A stretch of 64,000 nucleotides of DNA from Candidatus Gastranaerophilales bacterium (GTDB taxonomy: Bacteria; Cyanobacteriota; Vampirovibrionia; Gastranaerophilales; Gastranaerophilaceae). How positions within the stretch are numbered: position 1 is the first letter of the stretch; each line of letters starts with the position of its first letter. A program made the translations under genes and the position numbers. The notes beneath the pieces were generated by a model, which did no database searches, had not been told where the DNA came from, and saw only the letters and a program-made list of their open reading frames with translations. The stretch spans positions 58,306-122,305 of the forward strand of contig CANQOQ010000002.1 of the NCBI GenBank assembly GCA_947625495.1. Reading direction: 5' to 3'. Positions 37,979 to 46,519 of this stretch are shown in pieces.

Positions 37979-38155
37979 TTATTCTTTAATAACAATAAGA
38001 TTATTAGCTATTTTCATTTTGCAAGTAGGAAGAACAACGTCTTGAAGCCCATTAGCAATACTAATAACGCTGCCTGCTTGAAGCGTAACATCCTCACCTT
38101 TATAAGTAAAAGTATAATCAGTATTTCTATCCGATCTGATAGTAATTTGAGCCAT
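37979..38155 (-). CDS. Small hypothetical protein (58 aa)
   Basis: A short open frame read by hand: MAQITIRSDRNTDYTFTYKG ... KIANNLIVIKE. AGGAGA stands 8-9 bases before the ATG and the stop is 3 bases before the start of the SGNH hydrolase gene. It follows recR by 12 bases, so it sits inside an operon. It is probably all-beta (alternating ITIRS, YTFTY, VTLQAGS, NLIVI). No family is recognised. Confidence 0.65.
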   Translation of the reverse strand: MAQITIRSDRNTDYTFTYKGEDVTLQAGSVISIANGLQDVVLPTCKMKIANNLIVIKE

Positions 38156-38167
38156 AATAAAAATCTC

Positions 38168-38767
38168 CTAGTCTATAATTCTTCTTCCTTCGATTGCTTT
38201 AGCAAGAGTAATTTCATCGGCAAATTCTAAATCAGAGCCGATTGGAATACCAAAAGCAATTCTTGATATTTTAATATTAAACGGTTTTAAAAGCTTGGTC
38301 AAATACATACTTGTAGCTTCGCCTTCAACCGAGGGAGAAAGCGCAAGAATAATTTCCTTAACCTCTTCATCGGCAACTCTTGTTAACAGTTCTTTAATTC
38401 TTAAATCTTCAACCCCTATGCCGTCTAAAGGTGAGAGCGTACCTTGAAGCACATGATATAACCCTTTATATTCACGTGTTTTTTCAATAGCAATCAAGTC
38501 TTTTGTTTCAGCGACAACACAAATAACAGATTTATCTCTTCTGGAATCAGAACATATTTCACAAGGATTGGAAGCCGACATATTAAAGCATACACTACAA
38601 TAGTGAATATTTTCTTTAGCTTCAACAAGAACATCAGAAAACTTTTTCACCTCGCCCAAAGGCATTTTTAACAAATGAAAAGCCATTCTCTGAGCTGATT
38701 TTGGACCAACTCCGGGAAACTTTTGAAAAAATTCTATTAATTGTGCTAGAGGTTTTGTATATTCCAT
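38168..38767 (-). CDS. recR: Recombination protein RecR
   Basis: 199 residues. N-terminal helix-hairpin-helix (FQKFPGVGPKSAQRMAFHLL), zinc finger C-x2-C-x(n)-C-x2-C (CSVCFNMSASNPCEIC), Toprim domain (ICVVAETKDLIAIEKTREYK) and a Walker-B-like C-terminus. With RecF/RecO it loads RecA at gaps. Its start overlaps the stop of ybaB by one base, the usual arrangement. Confidence 0.97.
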   Translation of the reverse strand: MEYTKPLAQLIEFFQKFPGVGPKSAQRMAFHLLKMPLGEVKKFSDVLVEAKENIHYCSVCFNMSASNPCEICSDSRRDKSVICVVAETKDLIAIEKTREYKGLYHVLQGTLSPLDGIGVEDLRIKELLTRVADEEVKEIILALSPSVEGEATSMYLTKLLKPFNIKISRIAFGIPIGSDLEFADEITLAKAIEGRRIID

Positions 38768-39102
38768 TAGAATAATCCGGGAATATTAATACCGGCAGGT
38801 ACAATACCTTTCATTTTATCCTGCATTTTTTTTGCCGCATCACCTGTTGCTTGTTTCATAGCCGTTGTAATTAAATCTTCAAGCATTTCTACGGTTTCAT
38901 CATCAACACTGTCAGGATTTTCAGAGTTTAAAGCCTGTTTTGTAAGTTTTATTGATTTAAATTTACCATGTCCGTCACAAGAAACTTTAACAGCCCCGTT
39001 ACCTGCTTCAGCAGTAATTTCTGTATTTGCAAGCTCACTTTGAGCATCTTGCAGTCTTTTCTGCACTTGCTGTGCTTGTTTCATCATATTTGCTAAATTC
39101 AT
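38767..39102 (-). CDS. ybaB: YbaB/EbfC family nucleoid-associated protein
   Basis: 111 residues: LANMMKQAQQVQKRLQDAQS helix, central beta sheet (VKVSCDGHGKFKSIKLTKQA) and a C-terminal helix (LEDLITTAMKQATGDAAKKM), the tweezers-like dimer that binds DNA. It is directly upstream of recR, with AGGAGATATGGAG before its ATG. Confidence 0.95.
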   Translation of the reverse strand: MNLANMMKQAQQVQKRLQDAQSELANTEITAEAGNGAVKVSCDGHGKFKSIKLTKQALNSENPDSVDDETVEMLEDLITTAMKQATGDAAKKMQDKMKGIVPAGINIPGLF

Positions 39103-39185
39103 TTTATAACTCCATATCTCCTATACATCGAGTTTTATTATATTCCAACAAATAATAATGTTCAAGCATTTCATTTATTATCAGT

Positions 39186-39350
39186 CTATTTGTCCATTAA
39201 TTCCGATAATCTTAACTCAGAATTATGTTTTCTTTTAACAGGTTTAGGTGCGGATTCTTGAGAACATTCAAATCGGCACAAGCCTATCGGAGTTTTTTCA
39301 TTTGTATCTAACATTAGTATTTCTTTAACAAAATTAACTATTTCGTTCAT
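39186..39350 (-). CDS. Small hypothetical protein (54 aa)
   Basis: Found by eye upstream of ybaB on the same strand: starts MNEIVNFVKEILMLDT, then TPIGLCRFECSQ and a basic tail (KPVKRKHNSELRLSELMDK). A GAGAGG lies about 10 bases before the ATG. Two Cys in a C-x3-C arrangement (LCRFEC) might bind a metal or form a disulfide. It ends 83 bases before ybaB. The reading frame looks convincing, but the function is unknown. Confidence 0.5.
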   Translation of the reverse strand: MNEIVNFVKEILMLDTNEKTPIGLCRFECSQESAPKPVKRKHNSELRLSELMDK

Positions 39351-39436
39351 TTTTCCAAGCCTCTCACTTTAATGCCGTTTCATTCAATATAACTACTTTA
39401 CTCCCTCTTTAGTTCATTTTTAACCTCCAATTATGC

Positions 39437-39442
39437 TATATT
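39437..39442 (+). promoter_or_regulatory. Extended -10 box (leaderless type)
   Basis: TATGCTATATT: a TGC extension and TATATT, then 7 bases to the ATG at 39450. No ribosome-binding site is present. Confidence 0.45.
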
Positions 39443-39449
39443 TATTTTT

Positions 39450-40163
39450 ATGGAGAATTATTCTGAAATAATTTATGAAAATAATATAAAAACGTTAAAT
39501 GAGGCTGTTAATTTATGCTGCATTGATTTTAGCCATGAAGATATAATTAACGAACTTTATCTAAATAACGATATAAAAAAACAGCTTTGTATCATTGAAC
39601 TAAAATATATTAACAATCAGGAAGAAGCTGATATCTTGGTTAAAAACCTTACAGAGCACTCAGGCCCCGTCAGAGAAGTGTGCTCTTTTAAAATTTTAGA
39701 TTTGATTTCTAATGACAACTTTAAAGTTTTTTTTCAAACAAAAGAAATAATAAACTCGATAACAAAAGCAATAACTGATATTAATCCTTCTGTTTCAAGA
39801 AATATAATCCAAACCCTCAAATATATTAATAATTATGAATACCTTATCTTTAACATTATCTCGCAAATTAATCAAACACTTGATGAATTAAAAAATATAA
39901 CCAAATCACATTCATATATAGCAAACAAGAAAAATTTTAACCTCTATTGGAATCTTGAAGCTTTAATTTCACTTGATAATAAAATTAAACTAACAAATGA
40001 ATTAATGAATATAATAAAAAAGACATCAAATTCAAATGATTATACAATAAGAGAAAAAACAGCAAAATTAATATATAATCTTGATTCGTCAGAACAATTT
40101 CAAGAAGAAATAAATATACTGAAAAATGATGATAATATATATGTAAGTAAATACTTTAAATAA
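39450..40163 (+). CDS. HEAT-repeat-like helical protein, unknown function
   Basis: 237 residues, all helical. Segments such as GPVREVCSFKILDLIS (about 73), NPSVSRNIIQTLKYI (about 112) and YTIREKTAKLIYNL (about 197) look like HEAT repeats, which form curved protein-binding scaffolds. There are no catalytic motifs, signal peptide or membrane helices. It stands 38 bases before the ABC exporter, which has its own -10 box between them. Confidence 0.55.
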   Translation: MENYSEIIYENNIKTLNEAVNLCCIDFSHEDIINELYLNNDIKKQLCIIELKYINNQEEADILVKNLTEHSGPVREVCSFKILDLISNDNFKVFFQTKEIINSITKAITDINPSVSRNIIQTLKYINNYEYLIFNIISQINQTLDELKNITKSHSYIANKKNFNLYWNLEALISLDNKIKLTNELMNIIKKTSNSNDYTIREKTAKLIYNLDSSEQFQEEINILKNDDNIYVSKYFK

Positions 40164-40176
40164 AATCGTGTCATGC

Positions 40177-40182
40177 TATAAT
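40177..40182 (+). promoter_or_regulatory. Extended -10 box of the ABC exporter gene
   Basis: TGCTATAAT. Transcription would start near 40189, leaving about a dozen bases that contain AAAGGGAA before the ATG at 40202. Confidence 0.5.
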
Positions 40183-40201
40183 CAAAAAAAAAGGGAATTA
40201 T

Positions 40202-42025
40202 ATGTTTTTCAGTCAGTTTTATAAGTTTTTATGTTATTTTGGCAAGGGGTATAAATTAAAACTGTTATATATGTTTTTTATGGCATTTATGACAAGTTTA
40301 TTGGAATTTTTAACAGTTGTACTTGTATTTCCGTTTATAATGATAATGGTAAATCCCGGACGTGTTGTAAATAACCCTGTTGCTTTATCTTTACAACATT
40401 GTCTTCATATTAACAGTATCAACGGAATGATTCTGGCTATCGGTTTATTGATTGCAAGTATAATTATCATAAAAAATATATATAGCATTTGTATTCAGTA
40501 CTGGCAGAATAAAATAATGGGAGAATGGGCGCTTGACATTAAAGAACAGTTAATGAAATTTTTTCTTTATTCTCCTTATGAAGCCGATTTAAAACGCGGT
40601 AACCCTAATATTATTAAAACTATTACAGACAATATTGATAATGTAATGAAATATTATATTTTTAATATTATTAATTTTATTTCAAATTCAATGGTAATAA
40701 TACTTGTATTTTCAATATTAATGTTTATACTGCCTGCCTTTACACTGATAGCTATAATATTTTTCTCGATAGCAGGGACAATACAAAGCGGAATTTTTAA
40801 GAATTGGGGAATAAAACTGGCTGATAAAAAATATAAATTAATGCAAGGTCCTTATTCATCTGTTATAAACAGTTTAAGCTGTATTAAAGATATAAAAATT
40901 AACGGATGTCAGAAATATTTTTATGATTTTTATAAAAATATTTCCGAAAAAATTATACCGTTTAATGAAAAAATAAATCTGCTTCCCTTAATACCGCAGT
41001 ATATTATAGAAATAATATTTATATTTACAATGATAATTTTATGTTATGGTATATTAACCAAATATGGTGAAGATCCGACAAGTATATTAATAAATATGGG
41101 TGTTGTTGCTATCGCTATTTACCGTGTAGTACCTCAAATTTATAAAAATCAAACATACATTAATTATATAAATATATATTCTAAAAATATTGAAATATTA
41201 TTTGATAACTATAATGAATATAAGCAGTATGAATATCCTATAAATCAAGACAGTAATATTAAAATGCCGTTTCAAAATAAAATCACGGTTAAAAATATGA
41301 ATTATTCATACAATAAATCAACAGAAGTATTGAAAAATATCAATTTTGAGATACAAAAAGGTGAGTTTATAGGAATAGTAGGACTATCAGGTGCGGGAAA
41401 AAGTACTTTAATTGATTGCCTTTTGGGATTATTAAATTATGAAGGTGAAATATTTATAGATAATACACTTCTAACAAATGAAAACAAAAGAGAATTTAGA
41501 AACATAGTAGGCTATGTGCCTCAAAAGATATGTACAATCGAAGGTGATATATATTTAAATGTAGCATGGGGAGTAGATAGAAAAGATATTGATAAGGAAA
41601 AAGTAGAAGAAGCATTAAAAACAGCCCAGCTTTTTGACCAACTCAAACAGACAGAAAACGGTATTGATATTGAATTAAAACAAGACGGTACAGGTATTTC
41701 CATAGGTCAAAAACAAAGAATAGGTATAGCAAGAGCATTATATAGAAACCCTGAAATTATTATCTTAGATGAAGCTACTTCTAATCTTGACGTTAAAATA
41801 GAAAATAAACTTACTGAAATTATTAATAATATAAAAGGTAATAAAACGATAATTGCAATAGCTCACAGACTATCAACACTTGTAAGCTGCGATAGGATTA
41901 TTTATCTTAAAGACGGTGAAATAGTTGATATAGGCACTTTTAAAGAACTTAGTGAAAAACACAGCGATTTTGAAGAAATAGTAAAATTATCAAGAATTAA
42001 ACTTGATGAAGAAACAGAGGAATAA
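40202..42025 (+). CDS. ABC exporter (fused membrane and ATPase domains; PglK/MsbA-like)
   Basis: 607 residues: six membrane helices in about 1-330, then the ATPase domain. GIVGLSGAGKSTLID is Walker A (about 395), GYVPQKI the Q-loop, IIILDEATSNLD Walker B and AIAHRLS the H-loop. The signature is ISIGQKQRIGIARAL, with Ile in place of the first Gly of SGGQ. Half-transporters of this kind act as homodimers that flip lipid-linked oligosaccharides or lipids, which would suit the glycosyltransferase genes of this genome. The substrate is inferred only. Confidence 0.85.
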   Translation: MFFSQFYKFLCYFGKGYKLKLLYMFFMAFMTSLLEFLTVVLVFPFIMIMVNPGRVVNNPVALSLQHCLHINSINGMILAIGLLIASIIIIKNIYSICIQYWQNKIMGEWALDIKEQLMKFFLYSPYEADLKRGNPNIIKTITDNIDNVMKYYIFNIINFISNSMVIILVFSILMFILPAFTLIAIIFFSIAGTIQSGIFKNWGIKLADKKYKLMQGPYSSVINSLSCIKDIKINGCQKYFYDFYKNISEKIIPFNEKINLLPLIPQYIIEIIFIFTMIILCYGILTKYGEDPTSILINMGVVAIAIYRVVPQIYKNQTYINYINIYSKNIEILFDNYNEYKQYEYPINQDSNIKMPFQNKITVKNMNYSYNKSTEVLKNINFEIQKGEFIGIVGLSGAGKSTLIDCLLGLLNYEGEIFIDNTLLTNENKREFRNIVGYVPQKICTIEGDIYLNVAWGVDRKDIDKEKVEEALKTAQLFDQLKQTENGIDIELKQDGTGISIGQKQRIGIARALYRNPEIIILDEATSNLDVKIENKLTEIINNIKGNKTIIAIAHRLSTLVSCDRIIYLKDGEIVDIGTFKELSEKHSDFEEIVKLSRIKLDEETEE

Positions 42026-42029
42026 TTTT

Positions 42030-42240
42030 CTATTTTATATTACTGTTTACTATTTCTATTTACTATTTTTATAATTCAAAATTAAAGTCTATTGTGGAGT
42101 ATAGTTAAACATCTTATTGAGGCAGCAGCGAAGCAGGCTCTCTTTAGCCTGCTCAAGCCGAAATTAGATGTTATCTATACGGAACACTAAGACTGAATTT
42201 TTAATTATAAAAATAGTTAAAAAAATAATAAAAAATATAA
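42030..42240. repeat. Large imperfect palindrome (about 200 bp) between convergent genes
   Basis: Nested complementary arms centred near 42140. ACTATTTTTATAATT (42062-42076) matches AATTATAAAAATAGT (42203-42217) over 15 bases. AGTCT (42086-42090) pairs with AGACT (42190-42194), GTATAG (42099-42104) with CTATAC (42175-42180), and AACATCT (42108-42114) with AGATGTT (42166-42172). The core AGCAGGCT pairs with AGCCTGCT (42132-42139, 42146-42153). Outer TTTTATATT/AATATAAAA words extend it. It could be a MITE-like element, a structured RNA or an elaborate terminator. Confidence 0.8.
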
Positions 42241-42243
42241 AAA

Positions 42244-42489
42244 CTACTCAATAACTTCATACAAACTTGAAGCCTCTTGAACAGAAACATTATTCAAAGG
42301 GACCTTAATAATTTTCACTTTAACAACAGTATCAGCCTGAACAATAGAGATTATATCACCTTGTTTAAGCTGTTTTGCAGGTTTAGCAATAATACCGTTA
42401 ACATAAATTCTGCCCTGCTCTGAAACTTTATTTGCAACGGTTCTTCGTTTAATAAGTCTTGATACTTTTAAAAATTTATCTAATCGCAT
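42244..42489 (-). CDS. S4-domain RNA-binding protein (RqcP/Hsp15-like)
   Basis: 81 residues, nearly all S4 domain: MRLDKFLKVSRLIKRRTVAN, then EQGRIYVNGIIAKPAKQLKQ and GDIISI. This family (RqcP/YabO, related to Hsp15) binds stalled 50S-peptidyl-tRNA complexes and helps RqcH add C-terminal Ala tails. The next gene on this strand ends at a terminator 28 bases upstream, so it has its own promoter; TATTAT sits 6 bases before the ATG. Confidence 0.85.
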   Translation of the reverse strand: MRLDKFLKVSRLIKRRTVANKVSEQGRIYVNGIIAKPAKQLKQGDIISIVQADTVVKVKIIKVPLNNVSVQEASSLYEVIE

Positions 42490-42516
42490 AAATAAATAAT
42501 ACTATATAAGAATAAA

Positions 42517-42544
42517 AAAAACAGCCTATAAAAGCTGTTTTTTA
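42517..42544 (-). terminator. Terminator of the pilin-signal/S74 gene
   Basis: AAAACAGC and GCTGTTTT around an 8-base loop, followed on the minus strand by TTTTTTATT. It lies directly after the stop codon at 42548. Confidence 0.85.
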
Positions 42545-42547
42545 AAA

Positions 42548-44737
42548 TTACATTTTCTTTTCAAGCCGCTCAAGACGTTTTTCAAACTCAGCATTTTGCT
42601 TTTTAAGCATTGCATTTTCTTGCTCAAGCTGGTTAATACGTTTATCAAGTCCCGTTACTTTAGCGGTTAAACTTTGCAATTGTGTATTTAAATCCTTAAT
42701 TGCATTTAACATGGCAAAGAACAAAGTATCCATTTTAATTCTAAGATAACCGTCATCACCTTTAAATACGGCATCGGGATAAACTTTTTGCAGCTGCTGA
42801 GCTATAATACCCGAATGTACTTTTTTAGTTTTATCATTTTTAAATGTATAGTTTTTAACATCAAGTGATTTAATAACGTCAAGACCGTATTTATTATCGC
42901 CTAAAACATTTTTAACTCTGATATCACTAATTTTTGCCCAAATTTCAGTAATCTTAGTATTTAATTTAACAAACGCATTTTTTACGGTAGGTTGACTATC
43001 GGGAAGACCTGACATAGTAATATCATAACCTGCAGTAGTTAAATCCAAAGCTTTAGCAGAGGGGTTTACAATCATTGCACTACCATCTTTACCTATATAA
43101 ACAAGCCCTGAAATAGAACTAATATTTAAGTTACCGCTTGAACTAACCGTAAGAGTATTACTTGACCCGTTTAATCTAATAACAGATGCAGTATTAGCAT
43201 TTATATTTCCGCTTTTTTCTGAAGATAAAATAAGGTCACCGTTACTTGCAAAACCTATACTTGCTTTTCTTGCCGTATTATTACCTTCAATATTAATTCT
43301 GTTATCAAATAAGTCTACTTTTAACGCAGTTGAAAGTATATTTAAATTTGAACCTGTACCTGATTTTGAAAAATTAAGTTTTAATTTATCTTTATTAAAA
43401 TAGATATTTTTAAAATTTGCCTCATTACCGTCATCAGCATTAATATAAGAAGTATCTTTATCACCTTTAAAATGTAAATAAGAATTTGTACCGTTATAAC
43501 CTGAAACTAATAAGTCAACCTGACCATTTACTTCAGCTCCCGGAACGTGACCGTCATTACCCATTTGAGCTGTTACCTTAAATACTTCAGTAATACCATT
43601 AAATGTGTTGACTGAAAATTTATGAGTATTTACGCCTAAATATCTTGAAAGAGCTTTAGTTGTATCATATTGCATTCTGCCAAAAATCAGAGGAACGGAA
43701 GAAATTTTTATATTATTTTTTACACTGCCGTCATTTGGTATTGTACCTATAAATAACAGGTTATTTGAAGTTTCATTTACAGAAAAAAGATCATTAAATT
43801 GGGTACGATTTTGACGTTCGTCTTTATTAAATACATTACCCGCTTCAAGACCTAAACATAAGTTGTAACTGCCGGTAGTAAAATCCATACAAGAGTTAGC
43901 ACCTAAAGCGGTATTACCCGTACCATAAGAATTATACAGTGACATAGTTCCGATACCGGTAGAACCTATACCATTAGTAAGAGTATATAATGCAGCATAA
44001 CCTAATGCAGTATTAGCTCTGCCTTTTTCACTTTTTACAAGTGTATTAGAGCCAATAGCGGTATTCATTGCCGCATTAGTACTAGCATCTTCTGAAGTCG
44101 AACCTTTATCCAAAAGTACTCCGGCATTATAACCTATAGCTGTATTGTGTTTTGCATACTTATTATTAGCAAGTGAATATTCACCGATAGCCGTATTAAA
44201 AGTACCTTTTTGATTCCTAAATAATGTAAAATGACCTAATGCGGTATTATTACCCAAAAATGAATCATTAGTCGGGTCAAGACTTTGTAAAGAACCTATA
44301 CCTAAAGCAATATTATGTCTATCTATAGATAATCTTCCAACATAAGTATAATCATCTTTTTTTGCAGCTGCATTATCATCCAATGTATAAAAAGAAATAT
44401 GTGAATTCATTAAATGAGATTTTTCACTTGAACTTGGTGATTGCTTAAATATAGCAAGTTTATCTCCCGAATTAGTAAACTTTAAGCCATCAATATTCCC
44501 GTCAAAAGCTTCAAATGAACCTTTAATTTCTTCAGGGAGAGCATCATTACCGATAATTGCAGTTTGCTGCGCACCTATACCGAAATAAGCACTGTTAGGT
44601 GTTGTAGACCAGCGCCATATCTGCTCTGAACCTGATGATTTTTTTGTTAAAGTCGGTATAGCCGCTGATAAAACTATACTTATTATCAATAATGAAATTA
44701 ATAACTCGGCAAGAGAAAAACCTTTTAATTTTCTATT
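42548..44737 (-). CDS. Surface protein: prepilin signal + YadA-like repeats + S74 chaperone domain
   Basis: About 729 residues from the ATG at 44737, which overlaps the upstream stop (ATGAATAG); an ATG 11 codons earlier is possible. MNRKLKGFSLAELLISLLII is a type IV prepilin signal, with cleavage after Gly7 and Glu at +5. The next 350 residues carry NTAIGYNAG, NTALGYAAL and NTALGANS, a YadA-head-like repeat. The C-terminus has SDIRVKNVLG (usual SDxRLK), SGIIAQQLQKVYPDAV and a coiled-coil tail (about 690-729), the peptidase S74 intramolecular chaperone of phage tail spikes, which trimerises and then cleaves itself off. It is probably an exported trimeric fibre. Confidence 0.88.
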   Translation of the reverse strand, partial: NRKLKGFSLAELLISLLIISIVLSAAIPTLTKKSSGSEQIWRWSTTPNSAYFGIGAQQTAIIGNDALPEEIKGSFEAFDGNIDGLKFTNSGDKLAIFKQSPSSSEKSHLMNSHISFYTLDDNAAAKKDDYTYVGRLSIDRHNIALGIGSLQSLDPTNDSFLGNNTALGHFTLFRNQKGTFNTAIGEYSLANNKYAKHNTAIGYNAGVLLDKGSTSEDASTNAAMNTAIGSNTLVKSEKGRANTALGYAALYTLTNGIGSTGIGTMSLYNSYGTGNTALGANSCMDFTTGSYNLCLGLEAGNVFNKDERQNRTQFNDLFSVNETSNNLLFIGTIPNDGSVKNNIKISSVPLIFGRMQYDTTKALSRYLGVNTHKFSVNTFNGITEVFKVTAQMGNDGHVPGAEVNGQVDLLVSGYNGTNSYLHFKGDKDTSYINADDGNEANFKNIYFNKDKLKLNFSKSGTGSNLNILSTALKVDLFDNRINIEGNNTARKASIGFASNGDLILSSEKSGNINANTASVIRLNGSSNTLTVSSSGNLNISSISGLVYIGKDGSAMIVNPSAKALDLTTAGYDITMSGLPDSQPTVKNAFVKLNTKITEIWAKISDIRVKNVLGDNKYGLDVIKSLDVKNYTFKNDKTKKVHSGIIAQQLQKVYPDAVFKGDDGYLRIKMDTLFFAMLNAIKDLNTQLQSLTAKVTGLDKRINQLEQENAMLKKQNAEFEKRLERLEKKM

Positions 44738-45071
44738 CATAAATCCGTTCTTTCCATTTTTTATAATCAAATTTTATATCTTTTATAATAATACCCATTT
44801 TTTCAGATTCTTTTACCAATAAATGAAGTATTTTTTCTTTTTCAAAATATAATTCATTAGCGACGAAAGAATCACTGCATTTAATAACAGCCGTACCATT
44901 TGGCAGTATATCAGTTAATTTTGAATACTTAGAAATCTTTTCTCCTATTATATCTTCCCATTTATTAAATAATTCCTCTTTTTTTTGTCCTTCATCGGCA
45001 TTATAACTAATGTTTAAATCATTAATTATATCTTGAATCAAAACAAAATTAGAATTATTTAACTTTTTCAT
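44733..45071 (-). CDS. dciA: DciA-like (DUF721) protein
   Basis: 112 residues of the DUF721/DciA family, which loads the replicative helicase DnaB in bacteria without DnaC. Features: FNKWEDIIGEKISKYSKLTD (the W..ivG..ia.hs pattern) and GTAVIKCSDSFVANELYFEK with ILHLLV, the KH-like half. It has a near-consensus promoter whose -10 box is 6 bases before the ATG. The next gene starts inside its stop codon. Confidence 0.7.
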   Translation of the reverse strand: MKKLNNSNFVLIQDIINDLNISYNADEGQKKEELFNKWEDIIGEKISKYSKLTDILPNGTAVIKCSDSFVANELYFEKEKILHLLVKESEKMGIIIKDIKFDYKKWKERIYE

Positions 45072-45077
45072 ACAGTT

Positions 45078-45106
45078 ATTATAATGTATTTTTGAGTTTT
45101 GTTCAA
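45078..45106 (-). promoter_or_regulatory. Promoter of dciA (leaderless type)
   Basis: On the minus strand TTGAAC (45106-45101), 17 bases, TATAAT (45083-45078), 6 bases, then ATG at 45071. It is among the best promoters in the window and leaves no room for a Shine-Dalgarno. Confidence 0.75.
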
Positions 45107-45109
45107 AGT

Positions 45110-45769
45110 TTAAATTTCAAGAATATCTTTAACATGAGAAATTATTTTTTTATGGATATCTTTTTCGGATAAAGTACCGTCTAAAGAGATAAATCCGTAT
45201 TTTTTAATCATTTTTTGATATTCATCAAGACACTTACCTTGATAAATTTGAAAACTTTTGTAAAAGTCGGAGCTTAAGCCGATATCTCTGCCAGATTCCC
45301 AGTAATCAAGCCCTGTTGTACCTATAATTCTTTTTAACAAAATTTCAACGGGAACATCCAAATAAAAAACCATATCAGGTTCAGGTGCATATTCATAAAG
45401 GTTTTTAACCCAAGAAATATCATGACCTCTAACTACATCACGAGCATAAGCAGTATAAATATATCGGTCTAAAATAACAACAAAACCTGCTTTTAAGGCG
45501 GGAAGAATAATATTTTCAAACCTGTCAGCGAAATCAGCCGCATAAAGGAGGCTGAATGTCGTTGCATTTAATAAATTTCTTTCTTTAGCATCATTAATTG
45601 CATCAGCAATAAATTTAGAAGTTTTCCACTCACTGACCATAACACCGTAAGACTGGTCTTCTATCCACCTTTTTAATCTGTCAATTTGAGTGGATTTACC
45701 TGAGCCATCCGTTCCTTCTATTACTATTAACAAGCCTTCATAGCCATGTTTTGATTTATATTTTACCAT
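45110..45769 (-). CDS. Thymidylate kinase-like P-loop protein (copy 2)
   Basis: 219 residues of the thymidylate kinase superfamily: EGTDGSGKSTQIDRLKRW (P-loop), LLYAADFADRFENIILPALK, DRYIYTAYARDVVRGHD (DR(Y/H) motif) and MVFYLDVPVEILLKRI. Tmk makes dTDP from dTMP. The segment after DRY differs from classical Tmk (DRYxxSxxAYQ), and two such genes lie side by side, so at least one may use another substrate. It begins directly after its paralogue. Confidence 0.75.
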   Translation of the reverse strand: MVKYKSKHGYEGLLIVIEGTDGSGKSTQIDRLKRWIEDQSYGVMVSEWKTSKFIADAINDAKERNLLNATTFSLLYAADFADRFENIILPALKAGFVVILDRYIYTAYARDVVRGHDISWVKNLYEYAPEPDMVFYLDVPVEILLKRIIGTTGLDYWESGRDIGLSSDFYKSFQIYQGKCLDEYQKMIKKYGFISLDGTLSEKDIHKKIISHVKDILEI

Positions 45770-46453
45770 TTATAAAATTATTCCTTTTTGAGCAAGTACT
45801 TCTTTTACTTTTTCTCTAAAATATACCTGTTTTTTGTGTATACTTTCATTTGCATCAATTTCAACTAGTCCAAATTCATCAATCATTTTTTTGTATTCAT
45901 CATTAACTCTTTTTTGAAAAACTTTATAGCTTTCATAAGGGTCATTGCTGATTTTTAAATCCATGCCTGCTTCATAGAACTTAGGCGAACGGTTTGAACA
46001 AATTCTTTCTAAAGAAACTTCTTCACTAACTCTAAAATAAAGGGTCAAATCAGGTTTAACGGCAAAACCGTAGACTTTTCTAACCCAATCATGGTCAACA
46101 CCTCTTGCAACATCACGAGCAAAAGCAGTATAAACGTATCTGTCAGCAAGAACTATAAATCCCGCCTTTAATGCAGGTATAATAACCTGTTCGAGTCTGT
46201 CGGCAAAATCGACCGCATGCAATAGCGAAAAGGTTCTTGGGCTTAAAAGATTTTTCTTTTTTGCCATTTTTGTAGTCTGAGATATTAAGTCGGATGAATT
46301 CCATTCGGTAAATATAACATCCTGTTTTAATGACTTAAGCCAATCTCTTAAAATAACAAGCTGTGTTGATTTACCTGAGCCGTCTATACCTTCAACGCAT
46401 ATTAACGTACCGGGCAGATTATGCGGTTGATTAAGTCTGGATTTATTTTTCAT
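45770..46453 (-). CDS. Thymidylate kinase-like P-loop protein (copy 1)
   Basis: 227 residues, collinear with the next gene: CVEGIDGSGKSTQLVILRDW, LLHAVDFADRLEQVIIPALK, ADRYVYTAFARDVARGVDHD and LYFRVSEEVSLERI. It is first in a chain with copy 2, dciA and the surface protein gene, though dciA has its own promoter. GGGGATG precedes the ATG. Two adjacent palindromes (46520-46552) lie in its upstream region. Confidence 0.75.
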   Translation of the reverse strand: MKNKSRLNQPHNLPGTLICVEGIDGSGKSTQLVILRDWLKSLKQDVIFTEWNSSDLISQTTKMAKKKNLLSPRTFSLLHAVDFADRLEQVIIPALKAGFIVLADRYVYTAFARDVARGVDHDWVRKVYGFAVKPDLTLYFRVSEEVSLERICSNRSPKFYEAGMDLKISNDPYESYKVFQKRVNDEYKKMIDEFGLVEIDANESIHKKQVYFREKVKEVLAQKGIIL

Positions 46454-46519
46454 TTATTCTTCATCCCCGTCTTAATTAATAATATTAGCACAAATTTTAC
46501 CCCTGTTCACAACAATAAA

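Noticed and set aside
42030..42240. A second 6S-like RNA
   Set aside because: The long-range pairing is similar in outline but the arms are continuous AT-rich palindromes on both strands and no promoter stands at either end.
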